DNA from: Desulfobulbaceae bacterium
GTDB taxonomy: Bacteria > Desulfobacterota > Desulfobulbia > Desulfobulbales > SURF-16
Reading direction: 5' to 3'
Assembly (NCBI GenBank): GCA_023230525.1
Contig: JALNXE010000024.1
Location: 1 to 50,403, forward strand
Length of the DNA: 50,403 nucleotides
Shown: piece by piece, positions 17,538 through 27,168 of the stretch
How positions within the stretch are numbered: position 1 is the first letter of the stretch
Layout of the letters: every line of letters starts with the position of its first letter
Position numbers and translations under genes: made by a program
The notes under the pieces: model-generated
Database searches by the model: none
The model's input: the letters and a program-made list of their open reading frames with translations, nothing else
What the model was told of the DNA's origin: nothing

Positions 17538-18083
17538 CTATTCACTCCCTTTAATGGACTCTTTTAAACCCTCAAGCTGCGTTTTGATGCTGCCATCCAA
17601 AATGATATCACCGACTTTGGCGATCATACCGCCTATAATGGCTGTATCAATCTGGGTCTTCAAAACAACCTGCTTGCCTGTTATCTTTTCCAATGTTTGC
17701 TTTGCCTTATCCAATAGCGCAGGCTCAAGAGCCTTGGCTGTGATCACGATTCCCTGGCAGACGTTTCTTTCCACATCAACCATGCCCTGAAATGACGCAG
17801 CTATTTCAGGCAGTACATTGGCCCTGTTTTTCTGGGCCAGTAAATTGAGGAAGTTTCCCATGATCTGGGAGACACCCGCATTTTTTACGATTTCAAACAT
17901 GACCTTCTCGCGAACGTCGGCCGGATATATCCTGTTTGTCAAACCATCGCGAACCTCGGGTAATGTCGTATAGAGCTCCGCAAATTCTTTCAGTGTCTTG
18001 GCATAATCATCCAAGGCATTTTCTTCTTTGCCAACAATAAACAAGGCCTTGGCGTAACGTTTGGCCAGAATATCATTTTTCAT
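17538..18083 (-). CDS. atpH: ATP synthase F1 delta subunit (OSCP)
   Basis: The 181-residue protein begins MKNDILAKRYAKALFIVGKE. It ends with the OSCP signature region IGGMIAKVGDIILDGSIKTQ, which attaches the peripheral stalk to the top of F1. It overlaps the atpF stop by 4 nt (ATGA). Confidence 0.95.
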   Translation of the reverse strand: MKNDILAKRYAKALFIVGKEENALDDYAKTLKEFAELYTTLPEVRDGLTNRIYPADVREKVMFEIVKNAGVSQIMGNFLNLLAQKNRANVLPEIAASFQGMVDVERNVCQGIVITAKALEPALLDKAKQTLEKITGKQVVLKTQIDTAIIGGMIAKVGDIILDGSIKTQLEGLKESIKGSE

Positions 18084-18757
18084 TTTTGCAAACCTCCCAA
18101 CTTGGTCAGGTAATCCTCAACCAGTTTGTTCTGGTCTGTGTCCTGGAGATTCTTTTTGATGATTGCTTCCGCCATGATTGCCGCCTGTTCGGCGATTTCT
18201 GTTTTCAGGCGGCGTTTGGCTTCGGCAATTTCATTCTGTACAGCCATTTCAGCCTGGCGTTTAATGCCCTCGGCAGCCCGGTTTGCTTCTTCAATAATCC
18301 GCGTTTTTTCCACCTGGCCCTGGGCGATGGCCTTTTCCACCATACTTTTCAGCTCGTCATCAATGCCGGCGAGTCTGGTTTCATATTCTTTGTAGTTCCG
18401 TTCCGCATCGGCACGGCGGGTCTCAAGGTCTTCAAACTCTGCCGCAATGCCCTGCTGCCTGCCTTTCAAGGCGTCAGCCAAGGGTTTTTTCACGAATTTT
18501 ATCAGGATTACCAGCAGAGCGGCAAAGTTCATCACCCTCCAACCGAAATCCTTCAGTTTCGCCGGGGACAGAGCGCCATGCGGACCAGTCATGGATGAGG
18601 CGCCATGTGCCTCTCCCGCCGCTTCCGCAGCATGCCCAGCCGCCTCTACCGCATGCGGGTCACCGCCTGATGCGTAAATGATTCCTGCTGTCCCGATAAC
18701 AGCCGCAAGTGCCAAAGCGGTTAATGCAATCTTTGACCACCTCTTGTTGTTTTTCAT
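18080..18757 (-). CDS. atpF: ATP synthase F0 subunit b with N-terminal extension
   Basis: ATG 18757 is chosen because it lies 1 bp after the stop of the preceding subunit and has GGAGG about 10 nt upstream. The frame is open further up, but only inside the neighbour. The 225-residue protein has an apparent export signal (KIALTALALAAVIGTAGIIY), a His- and Ala-rich segment (about residues 30-60), a membrane anchor (DFGWRVMNFAALLVILIKFV) and then the long charged coiled coil of b ending in the F1-binding region. The extra signal-like segment before the anchor is unusual relative to the classic short b subunit. Confidence 0.92.
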   Translation of the reverse strand: MKNNKRWSKIALTALALAAVIGTAGIIYASGGDPHAVEAAGHAAEAAGEAHGASSMTGPHGALSPAKLKDFGWRVMNFAALLVILIKFVKKPLADALKGRQQGIAAEFEDLETRRADAERNYKEYETRLAGIDDELKSMVEKAIAQGQVEKTRIIEEANRAAEGIKRQAEMAVQNEIAEAKRRLKTEIAEQAAIMAEAIIKKNLQDTDQNKLVEDYLTKLGGLQK

Positions 18758-18758
18758 T

Positions 18759-19184
18759 TTAGAGAGCCCTCCCGAGTACCTTACCGGCCATGTCTGTCGC
18801 AAAGCTTTCAACCTGTGCCTTCAAAGCCTGTTCAGCAGCTTTCACTTCCGAAGCAACGGTGCCAAGCTGAGCAGCTTTTGCCTTGTCAGATTCGCTTTTA
18901 ATCTGCTGCAGTTTTTCCGTACCTGCCGCCTGAGCTTCATTTCTTGCCGCATCAAATTCAGCCTTGGCTTTCCGCCTTGCATCCCTGAATTTTTGGTCAA
19001 ACTGTTCCGCCCTTAATTTGGCATTCTTGTTAAACGTGTCCACATCGGTGTTTAAGTCAGCAATCTTCTGTTTCCGCTCTGCAAGTATTCGTCTCACAGG
19101 GCGGTAAAGAACTGCATTGAGAACCACAATCAGAAACAAAATGTTCAGGATGTGGATCGGCATGGTGATGTCAACTGTAATCAT
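18759..19184 (-). CDS. atpF': ATP synthase F0 subunit b'
   Basis: The 141-residue protein has one N-terminal membrane helix (IHILNILFLIVVLNAVLYRP) and a long charged coiled coil (KQKIADLNTDVDTFNKNAKL onward). It pairs with the neighbouring b to form a heterodimeric peripheral stalk, as in cyanobacteria and many Desulfobacterota. The start has GGGGG upstream. The F0 a and c genes are not in this window, so they are probably encoded elsewhere. Confidence 0.92.
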   Translation of the reverse strand: MITVDITMPIHILNILFLIVVLNAVLYRPVRRILAERKQKIADLNTDVDTFNKNAKLRAEQFDQKFRDARRKAKAEFDAARNEAQAAGTEKLQQIKSESDKAKAAQLGTVASEVKAAEQALKAQVESFATDMAGKVLGRAL

Positions 19185-19266
19185 TTAGCGCCCCCTTACT
19201 ATTGAATAACTTAATGATTTATGGTTTCTGCTTTAAAATGAATCGGGCTTCATTTAAACATGGAGT

Positions 19267-19295
19267 TGTCTACTACATTCTTTTTTGGCTGTCAA
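19267..19295 (-). promoter_or_regulatory. Candidate promoter of the F1 ATP synthase operon
   Basis: On the minus strand, a perfect TTGACA (19290-19295) is followed after 17 bp by TAGACA (19267-19272), a weak -10. It lies about 85 bp upstream of the first gene, in the AT-rich gap between alaS and atpF'. Confidence 0.4.
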
Positions 19296-19418
19296 CTTTT
19301 TTTAAGCCAATATTTTGGTATTATCTTCCGCGCAAAATCTTGAATAGTTACTATGTTAGTTTGCAAAAAATGAATTTTGTATCACATTGTTACGCTTTTA
19401 TTTGCCGGAACCTGACCT

Positions 19419-22064
19419 TCATGGCAGCAGCTTTTCGATGATGGCGAATACCGCCTGCAGGGCCTGGGGCAGTTTATCGGGCATGGTGCCGCCTGCCTGG
19501 GCCATATCCGGGCGCCCCCCTCCCCCGCCGCCAACCAGCTGGGCCACCTCTTTGATGATAGTGCCCGCCTGGATGGTTCCGGTCAGATCCTTGCTGACCA
19601 TGACCAGAAGCGATACCTTGCCATTGAGCACGCCGCCCAGCACGGCCACGCCGCTGCCCAGTTTGTCGCGCACCCGGTCACCAACCTCTCGCATGGTTTT
19701 CGCTGAATCAAGGGGGATCTGCGCGGCCACCACCCTGATATTTTTTACCGTCCTGGCGCCGTCAATAAGTGTATCAAGGTTTGCCAGCGAGAGCCTCGCG
19801 TGCAGTTGGCCCACCTCTTTTTCCAGCTCCCTGACCCGGGCCAGGAGTTTTTCGATTCTGCCCGCGGCCTCATCAGGCGCGCAACGCAGCAGCCCGGCCA
19901 GGGCGGTCAGCTTTTCATCTTCCTGCTGAAATCGGGCAAATGCCTCCCGGCCGCTTACCGCTTCAATGCGGCGCACGCCGGCGGCGATGCCTGTTTCCGA
20001 GACAATCTTCAGCAGTCCGATTTCCCCGGTGGCCTGTACATGGGTGCCGCCGCAGAGTTCCTTGCTGAAGCGGTCAATGGTCACCACCCGCACCGTGTCG
20101 CCGTATTTCTCGCCGAACAGGGCGGTGGCGCCGGACTTGATGGCCTCCTCTTTGGTCAGATTGTCGATGCACAACGGGGTGTTGGCGCGAATCGCCCCAT
20201 TGGCGATGGACTCGATTTCTTGGATTTCTTCCGGGGACAGCGGCGAGAAATGGGTGAAGTCAAAACGGAGCCTGTCCGCCTCAACCAGGGAGCCGGACTG
20301 CTTGACATGATCCCCCAGCACCTGTCTCAGGGCTGCCTGCAGGAGATGGGTGGCGGTGTGATTGCAGGCGATGGCCTGTCTCCGGGACTCGTGTACGGCA
20401 AGCTCCACCACATCATTGCAGGCCATGGCGCCCTCAATCATTTCCGCCTGGTGCAGAATGAGGCCGTCACCGGCCTGCACCGTGTTGACCACCTTGGCCT
20501 GGCCTGATGGTCCGGTGATTTCCCCCTGGTCGCCGATCTGGCCGCCCGACTCGGCGTAAAAGGGCGTTTCGGCGGTGACCAGCAGCACCTTCTCCCCCTT
20601 GGCGGCCTGCCCGCTGCTCTCTCCCTGTTCATTGATGATGGCGATCAGGGTTGATTGCCGCCGCCGGGTTGTGTAGCCGACAAAGCGGCTCTTTACCCCG
20701 CTGGTGCCGAGCTGGCGCAGCCCTGAGCCGAGTTCCGCCAGTCCGCTTCCTTTCCAGGATTTGCGGGATTGCGCCTTTTGCGCCTCCATGGCTTTATGGT
20801 AGCCGGCCTCGTCAATGCCGTATCCCTCTTCAATGGACACGTCCCTGACGATATCCACCGGAAAGCCGAAGGTGTCGTAGAGTTTGAAGATGAATTCACC
20901 ATCGATGATCTTTATCTTTTCCTTTTTCAGGCGATGGATTTCCTTGCCTAGCATTTCCAGGCCGTTGCCCAGGGTTTCCAGAAACCGTTCCTCCTCTTTG
21001 TTGACCACCTGCTCCAGCAGTTTGACCGCGTCATGGAGGTGGGGATAGGCCGGGGACATCTCCGCTACCACCCTGCTGGTGACGGTGCTCAGGAACGGCC
21101 TGGTTAAACCGAGGGAACGGCCGAAGCGGATGGCCCGCCGCATGATGCGCCGCAGCACATAGCCCCGGCCTTCATTGGCTGGCAGTACGCCATCCGCCAC
21201 CAGGAAGGCGGTGGTGCGGCAGTGATCGGCGATGACGCGCAGGGCGGTGTCGGTGCGGTCGTTTGCGCCGTAGCGGGTGCCGGCCACCCCGGCAATGGTA
21301 TCAATGATCGGGGTGAACAGGTCGGACTCATAGTTGCTGTGCTTGCCCTGAATAACCGCGGCGATGCGCTCCAGCCCCATGCCCGTATCAATGCTTGGTT
21401 TGGGCAGCGGGGTCATGGTGCCGTCCTCACTGCGTTCAAACTGCATGAAAACAAGATTCCACAGTTCCAGGAAACGGTCACAGTCGCAGCCCACCGCGCA
21501 ATCCGGCCGGCCGCAGCCAACCTCCCGGCCCTGGTCGATATGGATTTCGGAACAGGGGCCGCAGGGGCCGGTGTCACCCATGGCCCAGAAATTGTCTTTT
21601 GCCCCTAAACGGAGGATACGCCCCTTGGGCAGATCCTCAATTTTTTCCCAGAGCCGGTATGCCTCATCGTCATCCTCATACACGGAAACCCACAGGTTTT
21701 CCGGGGACAGGCCGAGCACCCTGGTGAGAAAGTCCCAGCCGTAAAAGATGGCGTCCTTTTTGAAATAGTCGCCAAAGGAAAAATTGCCCAGCATCTCGAA
21801 AAAGGTGTGATGCCGGGCCGTATAACCCACATTGTCCAGGTCATTGTGCTTGCCCCCGGCCCTGACGCAGCGCTGGCAGGTGGCGGCCCGGGTGTAGCCG
21901 CGTTTTTCCTCGCCGGTGAACAGCCGTTTGAACTGCACCATGCCGGCATTAGTGAACAGCAGGGTGGGGTCTTCATGGGGAACCAGGGCGGAGCTGTCAA
22001 CTAGGGTATGGCCCTGGTCCGCAAAGTAGGTCAGAAATTTTTGGCGAATGTCGTTTCCAGTCAT
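19419..22064 (-). CDS. alaS: Alanyl-tRNA synthetase
   Basis: The 881-residue class II synthetase charges tRNA-Ala. The N-terminal catalytic core (about 1-440) includes VPHEDPTLLFTNAGMVQF and GLERIAAVIQG. The editing domain has HTATHLL and the CGGTHV zinc-binding motif, and the C-Ala domain ends in GGGGGGRPDMAQAGG (DHHA1). It lies 112 bp after recA. Many bacteria carry recX between these genes, and it is absent here. Confidence 0.98.
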   Translation of the reverse strand: MTGNDIRQKFLTYFADQGHTLVDSSALVPHEDPTLLFTNAGMVQFKRLFTGEEKRGYTRAATCQRCVRAGGKHNDLDNVGYTARHHTFFEMLGNFSFGDYFKKDAIFYGWDFLTRVLGLSPENLWVSVYEDDDEAYRLWEKIEDLPKGRILRLGAKDNFWAMGDTGPCGPCSEIHIDQGREVGCGRPDCAVGCDCDRFLELWNLVFMQFERSEDGTMTPLPKPSIDTGMGLERIAAVIQGKHSNYESDLFTPIIDTIAGVAGTRYGANDRTDTALRVIADHCRTTAFLVADGVLPANEGRGYVLRRIMRRAIRFGRSLGLTRPFLSTVTSRVVAEMSPAYPHLHDAVKLLEQVVNKEEERFLETLGNGLEMLGKEIHRLKKEKIKIIDGEFIFKLYDTFGFPVDIVRDVSIEEGYGIDEAGYHKAMEAQKAQSRKSWKGSGLAELGSGLRQLGTSGVKSRFVGYTTRRRQSTLIAIINEQGESSGQAAKGEKVLLVTAETPFYAESGGQIGDQGEITGPSGQAKVVNTVQAGDGLILHQAEMIEGAMACNDVVELAVHESRRQAIACNHTATHLLQAALRQVLGDHVKQSGSLVEADRLRFDFTHFSPLSPEEIQEIESIANGAIRANTPLCIDNLTKEEAIKSGATALFGEKYGDTVRVVTIDRFSKELCGGTHVQATGEIGLLKIVSETGIAAGVRRIEAVSGREAFARFQQEDEKLTALAGLLRCAPDEAAGRIEKLLARVRELEKEVGQLHARLSLANLDTLIDGARTVKNIRVVAAQIPLDSAKTMREVGDRVRDKLGSGVAVLGGVLNGKVSLLVMVSKDLTGTIQAGTIIKEVAQLVGGGGGGRPDMAQAGGTMPDKLPQALQAVFAIIEKLLP

Positions 22065-22176
22065 ATCGGTGTGGTGCTTTAGCTATTGTTAATGGATGGT
22101 GTCTGGGCGGAACGCGGCGGTGCGCTCCACGATAAAAATCATCGCGCAGGCCGGGGCCGCGGCTCATTTGAAGCAA

Positions 22177-23223
22177 TCAGACGGTTTCCGGCGGAGCGGG
22201 TTTTACTTCCGCCTTTGTCTCCCCTGGCACGGGCAGTCCAAAGCCCTGGCGGACCTTGCGGTCTATCTCCGCCATCATCTCCGGGTGTTCCTTCAGGTAC
22301 TCCTTGGCATTTTCCCGGCCCTGGCCGATCCGTTCGTTGCTGTAAGAGTACCAGGCCCCGCTTTTTTCAATGATGTTCAGGTTCGCGGCCAGATCAAGCA
22401 GATCGCCGGCCCTGGAGATGCCTTCGCCGTAGACGATGTCAAACTCTGCCTCTTTAAATGGGGGCGCAACCTTGTTTTTGACGATTTTTACCTTGGTGCG
22501 GTTACCGATGACATCCTGGCCATCCTTGATGGCTGCCTGTTTGCGGATGTCAAAACGCATGGTGGAATAGAATTTAAGGGCGGTGCCGCCGGTGGTGGTT
22601 TCCGGGTTGCCGAACATGACGCCGATTTTCATGCGGATCTGATTGATAAAGACCATTGCCGTGTTGCTTTTTTTCAGGATGCCGGTCAGTTTGCGCATGG
22701 TTTGCGACATGAGCCGGGCCTGCAGTCCCATGTGGGAATCGCCGATGTTGCCGTCTATCTCCGCCTTGGGTACCAGGGCGGCCACCGAGTCAATGACAAT
22801 CACGTCAACCGAGCCGCTGCGGATCAGGATTTCGGCAATCTCCAGGGCCTGCTCGCCGTAGTCCGGCTGGGAGACCAGCAGGTCGTCCGTGTTGACCCCC
22901 AGGCGATCGGCGTAGTGGATATCCAGGGCATGCTCGGCGTCGATAAAGGCCGCGGTGCCCCCCGCCTTCTGGGCCTCGGCAATGAGATGCAGGGCCAGGG
23001 TGGTTTTACCCGACGATTCCGGGCCGTAAATTTCCGCGATCCTGCCCCTGGGAAAGCCGCCGACGCCGGTGGCGATATCCAGGCTCAGCGCGCCGGTGGA
23101 GATGACCGGGACGGCCTCGGTATCGGCGGAGCCAAGACGCATGATCGACCCTTTGCCGAATTGTTTATGTATCTGCAGAATCGCTGTATCAAGGGTTTTG
23201 CTTTTTCCTTCTGAGATGGTCAT
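22177..23223 (-). CDS. recA: RecA recombinase
   Basis: The 348-residue protein has Walker A GPESSGKTT, Walker B VIVIDSVAALVPKAEI, the L1/L2 DNA-binding loops (GNIGDSHMGLQARLMSQ; NQIRMKIGVMFGNPETTTGG) and the C-terminal ERIGQGRENAK region. The ATG at 23223 is preceded by an AGGAG ribosome binding site. The upstream region holds a 9-bp tandem repeat in place of a recognisable SOS box. Confidence 0.98.
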   Translation of the reverse strand: MTISEGKSKTLDTAILQIHKQFGKGSIMRLGSADTEAVPVISTGALSLDIATGVGGFPRGRIAEIYGPESSGKTTLALHLIAEAQKAGGTAAFIDAEHALDIHYADRLGVNTDDLLVSQPDYGEQALEIAEILIRSGSVDVIVIDSVAALVPKAEIDGNIGDSHMGLQARLMSQTMRKLTGILKKSNTAMVFINQIRMKIGVMFGNPETTTGGTALKFYSTMRFDIRKQAAIKDGQDVIGNRTKVKIVKNKVAPPFKEAEFDIVYGEGISRAGDLLDLAANLNIIEKSGAWYSYSNERIGQGRENAKEYLKEHPEMMAEIDRKVRQGFGLPVPGETKAEVKPAPPETV

Positions 23224-23239
23224 TGTCTATGCTCCTGCT

Positions 23240-23293
23240 ATAAAATGCCTAAAGTACTTAAAGTATCTAAAGTGCCTAAACTGTCTAAAGGGT
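23240..23293. repeat. Six-unit 9-bp tandem repeat upstream of recA
   Basis: Units on the + strand are ATAAAATGC, CTAAAGTAC, TTAAAGTAT, CTAAAGTGC, CTAAACTGT and CTAAAGGGT. The last five (23249-23293) share CTAAA with two to four variable bases. The array ends 17 bp before the recA start codon, in its 5' leader or promoter. Confidence 0.85.
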
Positions 23294-23382
23294 AGTAACT
23301 CCAAGTGTTCATCTGTTTCATCGTGCCGTTTGCACTCCTTCATTTCCATGCCGGTACGCAAGCCAGCATGAAACATCCATCA

Positions 23383-24636
23383 CTACCAGCCGCTATCGAT
23401 AAAGTCAAGACCATGCAGATGGCGGCGTAAAAGATCAAGCCCGGTCATGGCGGCTTTGGTTTGCACCGTATTCCGGTTACCGGTGAAGTGAAACCGGAAG
23501 GAAAGGGTGGTGCCCCGGTTGGCCACGGCAAAGCAGACCGTGCCCACCGGTTTTTCCGGGGAACCGCCATCAGGCCCGGCAATGCCGGTGATGGCCAGGG
23601 CCAGGCCGGCGCCGGTGATTTTTTTTACCCCAAGCGCCATTTCCCTGGCTGTTTCCTGGCTGACGGCGCCATATGTTTCCAGGGTATCCGTTCTGACGTG
23701 CAGGATCTCTTCCTTGACTCTGTTGGCGTAGGCGACGATGCCGCCGAGAAAATAATCGGAGCTGCCGGCAATGAGGGTGATATGGTGGGCCAGCAGGCCG
23801 CCGGTGCAGGATTCCGCCAGGGCCAGGGTCTTCTTCTGCTCTTTGAGGCTTCGGCCGACAATTGCCTCCAGGGTGTCGCCGTCATCGGTGTAGATGCAGC
23901 AGCCGAGGATCTTTCTGATGGCGGATTCCCCCTGGCTGAACTGGGCTTCGGTTTCTTCGTGGGTCCTGCCGCGCACCGTCAGGCTGAGATGCACCTCGGC
24001 CGCATTGGGATAGTAGCCGATGCGCAGTTGCTGATTGCTTTTTTCCAGATCGCCCAGCATTTCCTGCAGCATCGGCTCGGGCAGGCCGAAGACCTTGAAC
24101 ACCTTCTGCTTTACCAGGGAGATGTTGTTGCCGCCCCAGCTGGCCAGCCGGGGAATGACCCGGTCCAGCATCAGTTCCCGCATCTGGTGGGGGACGCCGG
24201 GCAGGAAAAAGATCGGTTTTTCATGGTAGACCAGCAGATAGCCGGCGATCTTGTCCCCCGGTTTGAGGATTTCCGCGCCTGACGGCAGCCAGGCCAGTTT
24301 CTCCAGGGAGGGCATCTCCTTAAACGACTGGGACTGTTTGATTTTGTCAAAAATCTCCGGATAAAGGATGGTGGGCAGGTTCAAGGCGTCGGCCACCGCG
24401 GCATTGGTCATGTCGTCGTTGGTGGGGCCGAGCCCGCCGGTGACCACGACAAAATCCGCCCGTTCAACGCTTTCCCGCAGGGCCTTGCCGATCATCTGCG
24501 GCTCGTCGCCGATGGTGGCCATGGCGGCGATCTCGTGGCCCGCGGCATAGAGATGGCTGGCCGCAAAATAGCTGGTTGAATTGAGGATCCTGCCGGAAGT
24601 CAGTTCATTGCCGATTGCGATAATTTCTCCGATCAT
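23383..24636 (-). CDS. cinA: CinA family nicotinamide-nucleotide amidase / competence-damage protein
   Basis: The 417-residue two-domain protein has an N-terminal molybdopterin-binding-like (COG1058) domain (IGNELTSGRILNSTSYFAA, VVVTGGLGPTNDDMT). The C-terminal PncC amidase domain (about 255-410) contains AESCTGGLLAHHIT and ITGIAGPDGGSPEKPVGTV. The amidase recycles NMN to NaMN in characterised homologues. It overlaps mtaB by 4 nt (ATGA). Its position next to recA is common. Confidence 0.95.
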   Translation of the reverse strand: MIGEIIAIGNELTSGRILNSTSYFAASHLYAAGHEIAAMATIGDEPQMIGKALRESVERADFVVVTGGLGPTNDDMTNAAVADALNLPTILYPEIFDKIKQSQSFKEMPSLEKLAWLPSGAEILKPGDKIAGYLLVYHEKPIFFLPGVPHQMRELMLDRVIPRLASWGGNNISLVKQKVFKVFGLPEPMLQEMLGDLEKSNQQLRIGYYPNAAEVHLSLTVRGRTHEETEAQFSQGESAIRKILGCCIYTDDGDTLEAIVGRSLKEQKKTLALAESCTGGLLAHHITLIAGSSDYFLGGIVAYANRVKEEILHVRTDTLETYGAVSQETAREMALGVKKITGAGLALAITGIAGPDGGSPEKPVGTVCFAVANRGTTLSFRFHFTGNRNTVQTKAAMTGLDLLRRHLHGLDFIDSGW

Positions 24637-25955
24637 ACTGTCCGCCCGAAAACAATGCCGTCTTCCAACCGGTCAAGGAAGACGGCAACAATCTGGTTGC
24701 TCATGTTCTCCTGTGCCGGGAAGAGAACGGGGATGTAATTTTCCGTAAAACCCCGCATGAGCCGGTAACGGTTGTTTTTATTTTCCGCCAGCACCCGCTG
24801 GGTGGTGCCGAGGTGCTGCTGGTAAAATGCTGCTTTTTTCTGGTCGCTGAGCCGGCGCAGCCGCGCCACCCTATCATCCTTTACCGGACCTGCTATCTGA
24901 TTAATCAGGCCCGCCGCCACGGTCCCCGGCCTTTTCGAGTAAGGAAAGACATGGAGATAGGTCACCGGCAGGCCCTCAAGCAGCGCGTAGGTATTGGCAA
25001 AGGCCTCCTCGTCTTCATTGGGAAAGCCGACCAGCACATCCACCCCGATGGCCGCATGGGGGATTTTCTCCCTGACCCGTTTGATCAGCCGGGCAAAATC
25101 ACCGGCCTGGTAGCGGCGGTTCATTTCCTTGAGGATGCGGTCGTCGCCGCTCTGCAGGGGAATATGCAGATGGGGCATGAAGTTGGGCCGGGCGGCCATG
25201 AGGTCAAGGATTTCCTCCTGCACCTCGCCGGGCTCCAGGGAGCTTAGCCGGAAACGGATGGCCGGAAAGCCTGTTGTGGCCAGATCGATGAAATCAACCA
25301 GCCGGGTCGGCGGCTCGAGATCAAGGCCATACATGCCCACATGAATGCCGGTGAGCACGATTTCCTTGTAGCCGCCCGCGGCAAACACCCTGATCTGCTC
25401 TAAGCAGGCGTCAACCGGCAGGCTGCGGCTGCGGCCCCTGGCATAGGGCACGATGCAGTAGGAGCAGAAGCTGTTGCAGCCGTCCTGGATTTTCAGGAAG
25501 GCCCGGGTGCGGTCGTCCGGGAAATGCAGGACGGGCAGGGGGCAGATTTTTTTTCTGCTGCCGATATCCCCCATGTGCATTTCCAGGTCGCAGTGCTTTT
25601 CCGCCAAGGCGATGTCCACCAGCCGGTGCTTGTAACCGTTGCCGACAATGCAGAGAGACCAGTCGCCGATCTCCAGCACCTGCTGGGTGGCCACCTGGGC
25701 ATAACAGCCGGTAACCACCAGCCGCGCCTTGCTGTTGGTCTTCAGCGCCCTGCGGATCATCTGCCGGGACTGGGCCCCGGCCTTGCCGGTCACGGCGCAG
25801 GTATTTATGATATAGACGTCCGCCCGGTGGGAAAAGGGCACGATTTCCGCACCCCGCTCCGTAAGGCCTGTGAGAAAGGAGGCGGACTCAAACTGGTTAA
25901 CCTTGCATCCCAGGGTGGTCAGCGCCACCTTTATGCGCTTCTTTTTTGCTGTCAT
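24633..25955 (-). CDS. mtaB: tRNA t6A37 methylthiotransferase MtaB
   Basis: The 440-residue radical-SAM enzyme converts t6A37 to ms2t6A37. The N-terminal UPF0004 domain carries three cluster Cys residues (TLGCKVNQFES, INTCAVTGKA, VTGCYAQ). The radical-SAM core has CNSFCSYC near residue 160, and a TRAM domain closes the C-terminus. The ALTTLGCKVNQFES opening distinguishes MtaB from MiaB and RimO. Confidence 0.95.
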   Translation of the reverse strand: MTAKKKRIKVALTTLGCKVNQFESASFLTGLTERGAEIVPFSHRADVYIINTCAVTGKAGAQSRQMIRRALKTNSKARLVVTGCYAQVATQQVLEIGDWSLCIVGNGYKHRLVDIALAEKHCDLEMHMGDIGSRKKICPLPVLHFPDDRTRAFLKIQDGCNSFCSYCIVPYARGRSRSLPVDACLEQIRVFAAGGYKEIVLTGIHVGMYGLDLEPPTRLVDFIDLATTGFPAIRFRLSSLEPGEVQEEILDLMAARPNFMPHLHIPLQSGDDRILKEMNRRYQAGDFARLIKRVREKIPHAAIGVDVLVGFPNEDEEAFANTYALLEGLPVTYLHVFPYSKRPGTVAAGLINQIAGPVKDDRVARLRRLSDQKKAAFYQQHLGTTQRVLAENKNNRYRLMRGFTENYIPVLFPAQENMSNQIVAVFLDRLEDGIVFGRTV

Positions 25956-25983
25956 GCCTTGCCGGCAATCCTCAACTTTCTGG

Positions 25984-27027
25984 TTACAGCGAGGCGGGAA
26001 GTTGTGTCACAATCTCTCCGCCGCCGATGACCTCATCATTCTCATAGAAAACGGCAAACTGTCCCGGGGTGATGGCCCGCTGGGCCTCTGCAAAAACCAC
26101 CCGGAGCAGCTCCCCTTCCCGGGAGAGTTCCGCCGGGGCAGCCTGATGCCGGTAGCGGATCTTCACCGCCAGGCGCGCGGGCAGCTGTGGGGCAATCCCG
26201 GAGATCCAGTTGACGGTCCGCACCAACAGCTCATGGTGCCACAGGTCCGCCTCCTTGCCCACGATGACCTGTTTTTTTGCCGCATCGAGTGCGGTGACAT
26301 AAAAAGGGGTGCTGTCGCAGACGCCAAGCCCCCGTCGCTGGCCGATGGTGTAGTGAAAAACCCCCTCGTGGCTGCCGACCTTTTTGCCATTTTGCGTGAC
26401 AATATCACCTTTTGCGCAATCTGTCTTTCTTTTCAGCAGATCGCCGGGGCCCATGTTTTTTAAAAAACAGACATCCTGGCTTTCCGCACTGGGGCGGTGG
26501 TCAAAACCAAATTCGCCGGCCAGGCGGTAGACCTCATCCTTGCTAAGTGCGCCCAGGGGAAAAACCAGGTGCTGCAGCTGCTTCCGGCTGAGGCCGCAGA
26601 GAAAATAGGACTGGTCTTTTCTGTGGTCCAGGCCTTGCCGCAGATGACTGCCCTTGTGGTCATGGGTGACGCGCACATAATGGCCGGTGGCCATGTGGTC
26701 GATGCCCCGGGCGCGTACCGCTTCCAGCAGTCTGCCGAACTTGATGCGGGGATTGCAGACCACGCAGGGATTGGGCGTGATGCCCGCCCCATAGCTCCGG
26801 CAGAAATAGTCGATGATCTCTTTGGCGAAGACCTCGGCCAGGTCAACCACCTCCAGGCGGATGGCCAGCCGCTCGGCCACCCGGCCCACCCGGGCGATCT
26901 GTTCCTCCTGGTCCGGCAGGCCGAGGTTCATGAAAAACCCGTGCACTTCATGGTGTTTCGCAAGCAGTGCCGCGCATACCGTGCTGTCGACCCCGCCGCT
27001 CATGGCAACGGCAATTTTTTCAGCCAT
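25984..27027 (-). CDS. mnmA: tRNA-specific 2-thiouridylase MnmA
   Basis: The 347-residue protein has the ATP-PPi loop SGGVDST (residues 9-15). The nucleophilic Cys is in NPCVVCNPRIKFG and the second catalytic Cys in SQDVCFLKN. The GQRRGLGV motif and C-terminal beta barrel are present. It makes s2U34 in tRNA Lys/Glu/Gln. It lies 28 bp upstream of mtaB, so two tRNA-modification genes are paired. Confidence 0.96.
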   Translation of the reverse strand: MAEKIAVAMSGGVDSTVCAALLAKHHEVHGFFMNLGLPDQEEQIARVGRVAERLAIRLEVVDLAEVFAKEIIDYFCRSYGAGITPNPCVVCNPRIKFGRLLEAVRARGIDHMATGHYVRVTHDHKGSHLRQGLDHRKDQSYFLCGLSRKQLQHLVFPLGALSKDEVYRLAGEFGFDHRPSAESQDVCFLKNMGPGDLLKRKTDCAKGDIVTQNGKKVGSHEGVFHYTIGQRRGLGVCDSTPFYVTALDAAKKQVIVGKEADLWHHELLVRTVNWISGIAPQLPARLAVKIRYRHQAAPAELSREGELLRVVFAEAQRAITPGQFAVFYENDEVIGGGEIVTQLPASL

Positions 27028-27168
27028 TGAAGCATCAGAAGAAAAAGGTTAATCTGGTTCGGAAAAGACTCCATTCAACCAGTTTAGGCTTGAACCAGTC
27101 AACATTTTTTTAACGGAGCAGGTCTCTTTACGGACCTCTTGCCCTTTTAAACCGGACCAAAGATAATC

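Noticed and set aside
22065..22176. recX between recA and alaS
   Set aside because: The 112-bp gap is too short for recX and holds no frame resembling it.
23240..23293. Short CRISPR array
   Set aside because: Units are 9 bp with no spacers, so this is a simple tandem repeat.
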